DNA from: Cohnella phaseoli
GTDB taxonomy: Bacteria; Bacillota; Bacilli; Paenibacillales; Paenibacillaceae
Assembly: GCF_003386235.1 (NCBI RefSeq)
Contig: NZ_QRDZ01000020.1
Span: forward strand, 1-62,194
DNA length: 62,194 bases
Reading direction: 5' to 3'
Shown here: one piece after another, positions 1 through 8,135 of the stretch
How positions within the stretch are numbered: the first letter of the stretch is position 1
Layout: each line of letters begins with the position of its first letter
The notes under the pieces: generated by a model
What the model was told of the DNA's origin: nothing
Databases searched by the model: none
What the model saw: only the letters and a program-made list of their open reading frames with translations
Made by a program: the position numbers and the translations under genes

Positions 1-128
1 TGTTCAGACATTTTTCCCACTGCGCTCATCCTCCTCATGTACTAAGTGTACATTTTCGTGGTGGAGGACTCCAACTGAATTAGGGGGCTGTGGAGAAATA
101 AGGTGTTGGAGCCGTCGGGGCGCCAGAT

Positions 129-231
129 TTGTATGACAAATCGTACAAGTTGACCTCAAATGGACGAAGAGTAATGAAATTGTATGAAATTTCATCTGAA
201 TTTGGCGTGCGACTTCAAACGACAAACGGGT
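129..231. repeat. Degenerate 51-bp repeat, two units with palindromic core
   Basis: Two units begin with TTGTATGA at 129 and 180, exactly 51 bp apart. The first carries the imperfect palindrome TTGTATGACAAATCGTACAA (129-148). The second is more decayed (TTGTATGAAATTTCAT). The sequence ACCTCAAAT at 155-163 and the TTGTATGA core reappear, in inverted orientation, in the array at 53861-54030, so this is one member of a dispersed intergenic repeat family. The rest of 1-430 shows no convincing gene; only ATGTAC-N5-GTACAT (38-54) stands out as a short inverted repeat. Confidence 0.6.
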
Positions 232-431
232 CAATCCAATCGAACTCAACCTCGTCCGGTATCCTTTTGCCTGAATCGTCTCCGCAAAGCAGCTCCGGTG
301 CCAAGAGGGAGCCGAAGGCGTTTTTGCTTGGTGCGCCTATCTACATATTTAAGTAATATTTTCACACCGTTCTGCAGTCCTAATAAATTCTTATAACTAA
401 CAATTCCCATCCCTCAAGCATTCGAAGAAGG

Positions 432-437
432 TATAAT
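432..437 (+). promoter_or_regulatory. Candidate -10 box of tatD
   Basis: A consensus TATAAT lies 50 bp upstream of the tatD start. No good -35 hexamer is seen at 17 bp spacing, so the promoter call rests on the -10 alone. Confidence 0.35.
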
Positions 438-487
438 GAAAGGAATAGAATTGTAAGAACGGTTTTTTGGAAAGGAGTACATCAATT

Positions 488-1276
488 ATGAATAAACCAC
501 TCGTAGATATCGGCGTTAATTTGATGCATCGTTCGTTCAATCAAGATCGCGAGCAGGTGGTCGAGAAAGCGATAGCAAACGAGGTTACACCTCTTATTCT
601 GACAGGGACGAGCTTAAGGAACAGCATGGAAACCGCGCGTTATGCCGGACGTTACCCGGGAAAGCTGTATGCGACTGCAGGAGTGCATCCTCATGATGCG
701 AAGAGCTGTACCCCAGAGACGATCGCGAAGCTAAAAGAATTGGCGGCATTGCCGCAGGTGGTAGCGATTGGGGAATGCGGGCTTGATTATAACCGGGACT
801 TTTCGCCACGGGACGTGCAGCGGAAATGGTTTGCCGAGCAAGTTCGTTTGGCGATTGAGCTGAACATGCCGTTGTTTCTGCATGAGCGGGAGGCATTTAC
901 GGATTTTAATGCGATTCTTAAGGAGCATTCGGTTCAGAAAGCGGTGGTCCATTGTTTTACAGGGACGTATTCTGAGCTAAAGGTATATCTACAAATGGGT
1001 TACTATATCGGAATTACCGGCTGGATCTGCGATGAACGACGGGGGAAGCACCTGAGGGACCTAGTTCGCATGATTCCGCTCAACCGGTTAATGATCGAGA
1101 CGGACGCACCGTTCTTGACTCCAAGGGACTTAAAGGAAAAGCCAGCGGATGGACGGAACGAACCTGCTTTCCTCCCGCATATCCTGCAGGCCGTAGCACG
1201 ATGCGTAGGTAGACCTGCAGATGAGGTCGCTAAGGCGACGACGGAAACCGCGACGGAGTTTTTCGGGATTAAATAA
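488..1276 (+). CDS. tatD: TatD family metal-dependent DNase/hydrolase
   Basis: A cytoplasmic TIM-barrel metallo-hydrolase of 262 residues, about the length of E. coli TatD (3'-5' exonuclease, DNA quality control). The N-terminus DIGVNL replaces the DxHxH of the YcfH/TatD-paralogue group, as in true TatD. Visible metal-site residues are His67 and His69 (GVHPHD), Glu96 (GECGLD), His132 (LHER), His155 (VVHCF) and Asp206 (ETDAP). The segment ITGWICDERRG is typical of TatD proper. ATG 488 was chosen because AAAGGAG at 471-477 lies 10 nt upstream; an in-frame TTG at 467 has no RBS. It stands alone, ending in a bidirectional terminator, so it is not part of the sugar loci. Family assignment is firm; the biological role here is inferred. 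Confidence 0.93.
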   Translation: MNKPLVDIGVNLMHRSFNQDREQVVEKAIANEVTPLILTGTSLRNSMETARYAGRYPGKLYATAGVHPHDAKSCTPETIAKLKELAALPQVVAIGECGLDYNRDFSPRDVQRKWFAEQVRLAIELNMPLFLHEREAFTDFNAILKEHSVQKAVVHCFTGTYSELKVYLQMGYYIGITGWICDERRGKHLRDLVRMIPLNRLMIETDAPFLTPRDLKEKPADGRNEPAFLPHILQAVARCVGRPADEVAKATTETATEFFGIK

Positions 1277-1310
1277 GTTCGAAGAATTGCACTCCCAATA
1301 TCCGTAACCT

Positions 1311-1360
1311 AATAAACACAAGCGCCGGGCTTCCCTGACCGACGCTTGTGTTTATTTTCT
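1311..1360. terminator. Bidirectional intrinsic terminator
   Basis: A perfect 14-bp stem, AATAAACACAAGCG (1311-1324) against CGCTTGTGTTTATT (1343-1356), followed by TTCT on the plus strand and preceded by A-rich sequence that gives U-rich RNA on the minus strand. It sits between the convergent ends of tatD and the small gene at 1352-1639, and overlaps the end of the latter. Confidence 0.85.
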
Positions 1361-1639
1361 TCTATAGGACTTTTCCCAATCGTTAAGCACATCCGCCTGT
1401 GTCAGCAGTCGGTCCCTTAACCATCGAGATGCTTCCCATTCTTGTATGGCTTGCTGCTTTGTTTTGTAGAAGCGGTAGTCGCAAATATTCCAGGAGCAAT
1501 ACAGTTTTCGGTACCACTTGCCGTTTTGAACGTCACTGGTGAAGCGGCGAACGGCATTACTTGCCCGCCGTTTGCTCCAACGAGTACCGGGCGTTGTATG
1601 ATCTGTCCATGCGGGTGATTTTTTTACACTCTTGCTCAT
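1352..1639 (-). CDS. Small basic hypothetical protein, 95 aa
   Basis: I do not recognise a named family. The protein is rich in Lys, Arg, Trp and Tyr, with no signal peptide or membrane segment, and contains WTDHTTPGTRWSKRRASNAVRR near the N-terminus only in part conserved in small Bacillales proteins I have seen. It is supported as a real gene by an AAGGAGG-type RBS (complement of 1652-1658) 12 nt before the ATG at 1639, and by its convergent placement against tatD with the shared terminator. The 3' end overlaps the terminator stem. A nucleic-acid-binding role would fit the charge but is only a guess. Confidence 0.6.
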   Translation of the reverse strand: MSKSVKKSPAWTDHTTPGTRWSKRRASNAVRRFTSDVQNGKWYRKLYCSWNICDYRFYKTKQQAIQEWEASRWLRDRLLTQADVLNDWEKSYRRK

Positions 1640-1795
1640 TTGGCTCTAGTCCCTCCTTACGGGAAGCTAGAGTCCGTCTAATTTCTTCATCGTTCACCTC
1701 ATCTGGATTTGTTAGTTTCTGTATCAATAGACGCAGCAGTTATAAATATGTTTCTTAAGGATTTTTCAAAAACCTACGATCACTAAACGATTTCA
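1640..1795. other. Intergenic stretch without a gene
   Basis: AT-rich spacer between divergently transcribed genes. Apart from the RBS of the minus-strand gene and the plus-strand promoter that follows, I see nothing in it. Confidence 0.6.
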
Positions 1796-1824
1796 TTGAC
1801 AGAATGGAGGCCCAAATCTATAAT
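1796..1824 (+). promoter_or_regulatory. Near-consensus sigma-A promoter of the hydrolase-tetR operon
   Basis: TTGACA (1796-1801) and TATAAT (1819-1824) are both perfect hexamers separated by 17 bp. Transcription should begin around 1831, inside the palindrome at 1828-1844. Such a strong promoter needs a repressor to be useful, and a TetR gene lies third in the operon. Confidence 0.85.
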
Positions 1825-1827
1825 TTG

Positions 1828-1844
1828 TTACACATGGTGTGTAA
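1828..1844 (+). promoter_or_regulatory. Palindromic operator candidate (TetR site)
   Basis: TTACACA-TGG-TGTGTAA, a perfect 7+7 inverted repeat covering the predicted start site. A further half site GTGTAA occurs at 1857-1862, 18 bp after the GTGTAA of the palindrome. Symmetric sites over the start are typical for TetR repressors; assignment to the TetR at 4041 is inferred from position. Confidence 0.65.
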
Positions 1845-1893
1845 TTAATTATCTAAGTGTAACATAAAATGAATGCGAAAGGTGCAAAGCCGT

Positions 1894-2784
1894 ATGACGA
1901 CCTCGGAGCAGCCGACAGCACGCCCATGGATAAAGTGGGTGGTCATGCCTGTATTTGTGCTTCTTATGTACGTGCTTAAATTACGCGAGCGGCTATACCG
2001 CTACCGACCGGAGCCGCTGGAGCGGCTTTACGGCGAAGCGGGGCCCTATCGAAGCGCTAGCGTTGTCATCCATGACGAACAAGGACGCCCGCTATATCGG
2101 ATCGATTACCCGGAAGACCGGATGGATGCCTGCCCGGTTGTCCTATGGGGCAACGGCTCGGATGCCCAGCCGGAGAACTATGGGGAATTGCTGGCTCATC
2201 TGGCCGCTTGGGGATTCGCGGTTGTCGGCAATTATTGCCCCAATACGGGAACCGGCAAGGAAATTGCCGACACCGTCAATTATGTATGGCGCGAAAATGA
2301 CAAGCCAACGAGTCCGTTCTACGGGAAGCTGAAGACGAATCGGATGGGCGCGGTTGGTCATTCTCAAGGGGCGACCGGGGTGTTGAACGCGAGTCGATAT
2401 TTGGAAGAGCCGTTTCAGACTGTTGTGACGATCGCTCTCCCGGCTCTGAAATGGTGCGATGCCAAGGATGTGTATGAAATCGAGAACCAGTATTCCGACT
2501 TGTTTTTCATGGCGGGTACGCACGATTTCATCATTTCACCGACAGCTTCCAATTCGAAAGCTTATCATTCGGTTCGTCCGAGGCAAGCGGCAGCCATGGC
2601 TATGACGAAATGCGCAGACCATGTGGCAAGCATGGGAAACGGAGGTATGCATAGGGGCTATCTGACCGCATGGCTGCGTTATCGGTTGGAGGCAGATGGG
2701 CAAGCCGCTGCCGTCTTTGCAGGCCAACGCCCCGAGCTGCATCGCAATAAAGGCTGGAAGCATGTCCGCACCCAAAATCTTTAG
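1894..2784 (+). CDS. Membrane-anchored alpha/beta hydrolase
   Basis: A serine hydrolase of 296 residues. An N-terminal hydrophobic segment (about residues 14-30) suggests a signal anchor with the catalytic domain outside. The nucleophile elbow is GHSQG with Ser157; GTHD (Asp211) and one of His243 or His253 are plausible triad partners. Overall it resembles the dienelactone hydrolase/chlorophyllase/polyester-hydrolase-like group, but the substrate cannot be read. ATG 1894 is preferred over ATG 1873 because GAAAGGTG lies about 10 nt upstream of it. It is the first gene behind the TetR-type promoter and is followed 35 bp later by a second, unrelated esterase-fold protein, so the pair probably act together on an ester-bearing substrate (inference). 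Confidence 0.8.
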   Translation: MTTSEQPTARPWIKWVVMPVFVLLMYVLKLRERLYRYRPEPLERLYGEAGPYRSASVVIHDEQGRPLYRIDYPEDRMDACPVVLWGNGSDAQPENYGELLAHLAAWGFAVVGNYCPNTGTGKEIADTVNYVWRENDKPTSPFYGKLKTNRMGAVGHSQGATGVLNASRYLEEPFQTVVTIALPALKWCDAKDVYEIENQYSDLFFMAGTHDFIISPTASNSKAYHSVRPRQAAAMAMTKCADHVASMGNGGMHRGYLTAWLRYRLEADGQAAAVFAGQRPELHRNKGWKHVRTQNL

Positions 2785-2819
2785 AACGTATATTAAAGAC
2801 GGGAAGAGGGAATCGCTCT

Positions 2820-4022
2820 ATGAAAAAGATTAAGCGCGTTCTATTTTATTCCATTGTCGTTGTTGTGCTTTCCATCGTGTACTTTAACCGCAAAGTTCTT
2901 AACAGACCGAGCAGCCAAACCCGCTTCGAACTAACGAAGCCCGGCAAATGGAATAAAGTGAAGCTGGGCCCAAACGCCATGGCAGCCGACGGATCGAAGT
3001 TCTTCTTATATACGCGCAAAGGCGGAAGCCGCAATTTGATGATCTACTTCTGCGGAGGGGGCGGCTGTTGGGAAGGCGAGATGGCCCATATCCCCTTGTC
3101 CCTGCGCTCTTATCTTAAGCATGGTCAATTTGGCTATTACTTCGCGCGAATCCCTTTTTATATTCTTAGCATGCATCGGGGGATATTCGACCAACGTCCC
3201 GACAATCCGTTCTCCGAATGGAACGTCGTGTTTATCCCTTATGCTTCCGGCGATTTTCATGTTGGCCATACGACGGTAAGCTACGTGAGCCAAAAGAGCT
3301 CCAAATCCCGAACGGTCAGGCATAACGGTAGAAATAACGTGGAGGAAGCGTTACAGTGGATTTATCAGAATTTCGAGACGCCGGATAAGCTGCTCATCGC
3401 AGGCTCCAGCGCCGGGGGCTTCGGTTCCGCCCTCTGGGGAAGCAAAATCGCCAATCACTATGCCGATGCCGAAATCTATCATCTCTCGGACAGCTCCTTT
3501 TTGCTTTCCGATCGGTGGCCGACCCTTGTGGAAGACAATTGGAAGGCAGAGTTTAAGCGGACGTTCTCTTATCCGATGGAAGCGGATATGATAGGAGCCG
3601 CATTCCGCCACAACGGCACGGCCATGCCTGCCCATGCGGTTCTGCTTCATGCCTGTACTATCCACGATAAAGTGCTGGCCTCGTTTCAGAATAGGCTGAA
3701 CGGCAAAGGGGACGAGATCAATAGGCAAATCACGGAGGAATGGAGCCGTCAATTCCGGTCGTCCACCCGTCAGCTTGACGAGCAGCTGCCTAATTTTTAT
3801 TATTTTCTCACCAATCATGAATACGATTCGGAAACTCATACGACTCCGCACACTTTGCTGCCTATGAAAGCCTTCTACGAGGCGGAGGAAGAAGGCACGA
3901 AATTGATAACGTGGCTCGACGGGATTATTCACAAAAACGAGAGGGTCTCGCGAGGCGCCCGTTTTCTGTATCCCGAGGAAGCCGAGACGGCGAACGCCGA
4001 GAAAGCCAGAATGCAGGCCTAG
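2820..4022 (+). CDS. Pectinacetylesterase/Notum-like hydrolase
   Basis: A 400-residue member of the pectinacetylesterase-Notum serine hydrolase family (plant PAE, animal Notum), seen from CGGGGCW (78-84, oxyanion region), YASGDFHVGH (141-150) and the nucleophile elbow GSSAGG with Ser197. A membrane-spanning segment at about 8-21 follows a Lys/Arg-rich start, so it is likely a signal-anchored extracellular enzyme. The family removes acetyl or acyl groups from carboxylesters; in bacteria substrates are mostly unknown. RBS GGAAGAGGG precedes ATG 2820. It is sandwiched between another hydrolase and TetR in one operon. Deacetylation of pectin would fit the glycan loci downstream but is inference. 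Confidence 0.82.
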   Translation: MKKIKRVLFYSIVVVVLSIVYFNRKVLNRPSSQTRFELTKPGKWNKVKLGPNAMAADGSKFFLYTRKGGSRNLMIYFCGGGGCWEGEMAHIPLSLRSYLKHGQFGYYFARIPFYILSMHRGIFDQRPDNPFSEWNVVFIPYASGDFHVGHTTVSYVSQKSSKSRTVRHNGRNNVEEALQWIYQNFETPDKLLIAGSSAGGFGSALWGSKIANHYADAEIYHLSDSSFLLSDRWPTLVEDNWKAEFKRTFSYPMEADMIGAAFRHNGTAMPAHAVLLHACTIHDKVLASFQNRLNGKGDEINRQITEEWSRQFRSSTRQLDEQLPNFYYFLTNHEYDSETHTTPHTLLPMKAFYEAEEEGTKLITWLDGIIHKNERVSRGARFLYPEEAETANAEKARMQA

Positions 4023-4040
4023 ACCAAGGGGGATCACACA

Positions 4041-4667
4041 ATGAAGCTTAGAGAGAAGCAGCTTCAGCTAACGAGAGAAATGATCAAGGAGGCTGCGTTG
4101 GAAACGTTTTGCGAGAAGGGGATCGAAGGCTCGGACCTCGTTCTCGTCGCTGCCCGTTCGGGCACGTCCAGACGAACGTTGTACCATCACTTCAAAGACA
4201 AGGAGCAGCTCGCGACCGAGGTGTACGTGGACAATCTCAAGAGAATGTTCGGAAGACTGCTTCTCGAATTCGACTTCCAATCGCCACGCGCCTCGATAGA
4301 GGCCATTCTAAATAGATATTTGTATCTGAGGGAGCACCATCCGGATTTGCTGTATTACGATTCGCTTTTCAGCGTGTATTTTGCCAGCATGGGCAAAAAT
4401 CCGGCGGAGCTGCCGGCGTTCAAGGAATTGATCAACGAGGAAACCCATCTATCCATGAGTGCGTTTTCGCTGGATTTGCAAACGGAGGAAACGGGGCAAA
4501 AGCTCGTATGGATCGAGCGTACGCGAATGGTGACGCATCTTTACTTCATTTATTTGCAGAAGTCCGTATTAATTTCTCGACAGAATCAAGATGCGACGAA
4601 AGCGGAGGAAATCGAGCAGAACATTCGTTATAAGGAATTTCTGCTCAATCTATGGGAAGGGCAATGA
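4041..4667 (+). CDS. TetR family transcriptional regulator
   Basis: A 208-residue repressor-type protein. The N-terminal helix-turn-helix (about residues 10-60) shows the usual pattern ending in SRRTLYHHFKDKEQL, and the helical C-terminal ligand domain is of normal size. It lies directly after the two exported hydrolases (18 bp gap) and the operon promoter carries a palindrome over its start site, so autoregulation with induction by a ligand of the hydrolases is likely (inference). Its stop codon TGA overlaps the start of the sensor kinase gene (ATGA), so the kinase-regulator pair is probably translated from the same message and may inherit TetR control. Confidence 0.9.
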   Translation: MKLREKQLQLTREMIKEAALETFCEKGIEGSDLVLVAARSGTSRRTLYHHFKDKEQLATEVYVDNLKRMFGRLLLEFDFQSPRASIEAILNRYLYLREHHPDLLYYDSLFSVYFASMGKNPAELPAFKELINEETHLSMSAFSLDLQTEETGQKLVWIERTRMVTHLYFIYLQKSVLISRQNQDATKAEEIEQNIRYKEFLLNLWEGQ

Positions 4668-6448
4668 TGGAGAGCCGACGTCGCGGGCTTAGGCACACGA
4701 TGCGTTTCAAACTGGTGGCAGGCGTAGCCGCGATTCTCGTGCCGCTTATCGGCCTGCTGAATTTCAACCAATATTATGCCGCGCAAGTCGTCCGAACGCA
4801 GGTAGCCGAGAGCAATCAAAGCTATATCTCGCTTTATATGAACCAAATAGACGGCATCTTGGAAGAGATCGATAGCTTCCTGATCGGCATGATCGTTTCC
4901 GACCCGAATTTGCCGTTGCTGGATAAGCGGCAGTCCGAGGAGCAGGCGGCGCTGTTAAAGGTGCAGCTCTCCAAGCAGCTGACGAACGAAATCGCCCGTT
5001 ACGGAACGATGGACGAGTTTTTTATTTATTCGGCTATCGACAACAGTCTCATTGAATCGTTTAGCTCGCGGCCGTCCTACTCGGAGCGGGTTGCGGTAGG
5101 AGAAGAAATCGTCCGGTTGCTAAGCTTAACTTCCATGAAGTCTTCGCGAGAGGCAAGAAATTGGATCGTTCGCGAGATTAATGGCGGCTACTATATTTTG
5201 CGGCTGCTTCAAGCCGAACGAAACATCTATGTCGGAGCTTGGGTGAAGGCGGACAGTCTGCTTGTTCCGCTTAAGATGATCGACTTGGGGGAACACGGAC
5301 TTTCCTTGTTCGCTACGACAGATGGGAAGCCGATGATGCAGGCCGAGTTTGTTCGCGACAATGAAATCGATCTTAGCTTCGCCGGAGGAAGCTACAGCCT
5401 ATCCGGGAAGCAGGAGCGGTATTTAACCGTGGGGGCGTTATCGAAGCAGGGAGACTTTCGCCTCGCAGCGATTATACCGGAACAAAAAATCTTAAAGAGC
5501 CTGTTTAATCTCCGGGAATGGAACACGGCAGTTTCGGTCGGCTCGATTGTGCTGCTTCCGCTAAGCCTGCTTCTGCTTCGCCGAACGGTTTTGCTGCCGA
5601 TTCGGAGGCTTCTCACCGCGATGAAGCGAATCGGGGAAGGCCATATGCAAGGAATTCCTAAAGCCGGCTTCTCGACGGAAGAGTTCCGCGTGGTTAACGA
5701 CAACTTTAACTATATGCTCACCCAGATTAGAGAGCTGAAAATCCATGTGTACGAAGAACAATTAAGCAAGCAGCAAGCGGAGCTGAGACAGCTTCAAACG
5801 ACGATTAACCCTCACTTTTATTTGAACTCCTTAAACATTATGCACAGCCTTGCCGCCGTTGGCGATTATCAATTGATTCAGGAAATGTCCCGCTGTCTGG
5901 CGGACTATTTCCGCTATATTTTCCGCAGCGGCGCTTCATTCGTCTCCCTTGGAGATGAGCTTATGCATACGCGGAATTACATTCGCATTCAAGAGCTGCG
6001 GTTTCCGGGCCAACTGAGCGGCGAGATCGAGGTTCCTTCTTATTTGTTGGAGCTGGCCGTTCCCTCGCTCGTTATTCAAACGTTCGTGGAGAATGCCGTT
6101 AAGCACGCCTTTTCGTTGGAAAAGCCGTTCCGTCTAACCCTTAGAGGAAAGCTGGAATCGGACGGAAGCGAACCCCGCTTGCTTCTCGTTATAGAGGACA
6201 CGGGGAACGGTTTCCCTCAAGAGGTGCTGGAAAGCTTGGCGGAGGGAAGGAGCTTGGAGCGCGAGGACGGAAGCAGGCATGGCTTGTGGAATGCGCGGCG
6301 CAGGCTGGAGCTGCTGTATGAAGGACGCGCCGACTTGAAGTTAGCGAACCGGAATTCAGGAGGAGCAAGGGTTGAGATTCGTCTGCCGATGAAGCCGTTC
6401 CCTAAGGGAGAGGACGACAACGATGCTGAACGTGTTAATCGTCGATGA
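4664..6448 (+). CDS. YesM-type sensor histidine kinase (locus A)
   Basis: A membrane sensor kinase of about 594 residues. Visible order: TM1 (about 15-35), an extracytoplasmic sensor region of roughly 250 residues, TM2 near 290-310, HAMP, then the His_kinase domain with the phospho-acceptor in TINPHFYLNSLN, the N box QTFVENAVKHAF, and G boxes EDTGNGF and GLWNARRRL. This is the LytS/YesM class that pairs with AraC-type regulators and usually senses extracellular sugars or binding proteins. The start is ATG 4664 (4-bp overlap with tetR) or ATG 4667; GGGAAGG at 4654-4660 is the RBS for either. It overlaps the response regulator by 26 bp. It most likely controls the importer and glycosidases at 8136-16469. 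Confidence 0.9.
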   Translation: MMESRRRGLRHTMRFKLVAGVAAILVPLIGLLNFNQYYAAQVVRTQVAESNQSYISLYMNQIDGILEEIDSFLIGMIVSDPNLPLLDKRQSEEQAALLKVQLSKQLTNEIARYGTMDEFFIYSAIDNSLIESFSSRPSYSERVAVGEEIVRLLSLTSMKSSREARNWIVREINGGYYILRLLQAERNIYVGAWVKADSLLVPLKMIDLGEHGLSLFATTDGKPMMQAEFVRDNEIDLSFAGGSYSLSGKQERYLTVGALSKQGDFRLAAIIPEQKILKSLFNLREWNTAVSVGSIVLLPLSLLLLRRTVLLPIRRLLTAMKRIGEGHMQGIPKAGFSTEEFRVVNDNFNYMLTQIRELKIHVYEEQLSKQQAELRQLQTTINPHFYLNSLNIMHSLAAVGDYQLIQEMSRCLADYFRYIFRSGASFVSLGDELMHTRNYIRIQELRFPGQLSGEIEVPSYLLELAVPSLVIQTFVENAVKHAFSLEKPFRLTLRGKLESDGSEPRLLLVIEDTGNGFPQEVLESLAEGRSLEREDGSRHGLWNARRRLELLYEGRADLKLANRNSGGARVEIRLPMKPFPKGEDDNDAERVNRR

Positions 6449-8051
6449 CGAGATTCATTTTGTGGAAGCGGTTAAGCGTATGGTGGACTGGGCGGGGCTA
6501 GACGTTGCCAACGTCTATACGGCCTACAGTTCTTCCTCCGCAGAGCAGATTTTTCAGGCGCATGACATTCATGTGCTTCTTTGCGATATTGAAATGCCGC
6601 AGAGGACCGGATTGGAGCTGCTGGAGTGGATAAGGCAAAAGGAGCTGCGGACGGTGCCGATTCTGATGACCTGTCACGCGGATTTTCGGTTTGCGCAGGA
6701 AGCCGTACGTCTTGGCTGCTCCGATTATTTGCTCAAGCCTCTGTCCAAGGAGGAGCTGGAAACGGCTATCCGCAAAGCGGCGCTAATCGCGAATCGGGAG
6801 CAAGAGCGGATGGAGGCGCAGCGAAATAAGCTGTGGTGGTCGCACCAGCAGGACATGAACCAGGAGAGATTTTGGACGGATCTGTTGAGCGAGACGATTC
6901 CGGCTAATCGCGGAGATTTTCTTCGCGAAGCGGCCGCCCGGCAAATTTCATTGTGCGGGGATGCCGAAGTGCTCCCGATCCTGCTGGTCGTTCGGCATTG
7001 GCATCGGGACTTTCGGGTCAGAGACAGAAAGCTGTTGGAGTACGCGCTAAAAAATGCGGGCAAAGAGCTAATCGGAAAGCTAAGTCCGGGCAACGTATTC
7101 GTGCCGGTTGGCAGCGAGGCTTGGCTTCTTATTATGCCTGTCGCTACGGATCGGCGTATAGGAGAGAGCGGGCTCGCTATGATGTGCCGTCGATGGGTTG
7201 AATTTTGCAGAACAAATCTCTATTGCGAGTTAACCTGTTACGGGGGGCAAGCGATACCCGGATTCGAGGTTTCATCGATGCTGCATAGATTGCTGAAGTT
7301 GGATCGGAACAATGTGAACGGAGTCGGTTATGTCAGCCTTGAAGCGGAGAACCGTTCCGTCGACGCTTCGGCTGCCTTGCCAGATATGAGCGGGTGGGCG
7401 GCGCTGCTTCGGCAGGGCGTCAAAGAGAGGTTGCTGGAGGAAGCGGCAGCGTTTATTGGCAGTCTGAGGCAAAGGTTGGACATTGATAGCCGCTATTTGC
7501 TCGCATTCAAAGAGAATTTCCTGCAAATGACGCACGCGGTGCTGCAGCAGCAGGGCGTCCAAGCGCATCTTATGTTTTGCGACGAGGGGAGCTTGCGGTT
7601 GTCGGAAGCGGCGTCGCGATCCTTGGCCGATCTGGAGCGCTGGCTTGCGCATGTCGTTGCGAAGGCGGCGGGGTACGCTCAAGCGTCTTCCGTTGGAGAT
7701 GTCGTCGAAAAGGCAACCCGTTTCATTTTATCCAATCTGGATCAGAACTTGTCCAGGGAGGCGGCAGCCAGCCACGTTTATTTGCATCCGGATTATTTGA
7801 CCCGCTTATTCAAGAAGGAGCTCGGCTGCACGATTCCGGAGTTTATCATGCGCGAAAGAATGAAGCTGGCCAGGCAGCTGCTTGCCCATTCGGAGCTTCC
7901 CGTAAGCGCCGTGTCGATGGCCAGCGGTTATGCGAATTTCTCCCATTTCGCCAAACTGTTTAAGCAGCAGACGGGCTTGACCCCGGTAGATTTTCGCCAA
8001 AGCGAGCGGCGCGGAGGCGCCAATGGCAAAGTCGAAATCGCGTCAGGCTAA
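6423..8051 (+). CDS. YesN-type AraC response regulator (locus A)
   Basis: A 542-residue cytoplasmic regulator: receiver domain 1-120 with Asp55 as phosphorylation site (CDIEMP) and conserved Lys in SDYLLKPL, a long central region (about 125-420), and a C-terminal AraC double helix-turn-helix (about 430-530). The start ATG lies within the end of the kinase gene (26-bp overlap), implying translational coupling. The family binds direct repeats upstream of sugar transport operons. No clear such repeat was recognised in the short 8052-8135 gap. Confidence 0.92.
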   Translation: MLNVLIVDDEIHFVEAVKRMVDWAGLDVANVYTAYSSSSAEQIFQAHDIHVLLCDIEMPQRTGLELLEWIRQKELRTVPILMTCHADFRFAQEAVRLGCSDYLLKPLSKEELETAIRKAALIANREQERMEAQRNKLWWSHQQDMNQERFWTDLLSETIPANRGDFLREAAARQISLCGDAEVLPILLVVRHWHRDFRVRDRKLLEYALKNAGKELIGKLSPGNVFVPVGSEAWLLIMPVATDRRIGESGLAMMCRRWVEFCRTNLYCELTCYGGQAIPGFEVSSMLHRLLKLDRNNVNGVGYVSLEAENRSVDASAALPDMSGWAALLRQGVKERLLEEAAAFIGSLRQRLDIDSRYLLAFKENFLQMTHAVLQQQGVQAHLMFCDEGSLRLSEAASRSLADLERWLAHVVAKAAGYAQASSVGDVVEKATRFILSNLDQNLSREAAASHVYLHPDYLTRLFKKELGCTIPEFIMRERMKLARQLLAHSELPVSAVSMASGYANFSHFAKLFKQQTGLTPVDFRQSERRGGANGKVEIASG

Positions 8052-8135
8052 AGTCGAAGCCGAAGCAGAAGCAGGCGGCGGTCTCCGGCTACAATGGCAA
8101 GAGAAAGCCAAATGACGAGGCCAGGGGGAAATACA

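Noticed and set aside
1873..1893. Start of the first hydrolase at ATG 1873
   Set aside because: No ribosome binding site in front of it; ATG 1894 has GAAAGGTG at suitable spacing.
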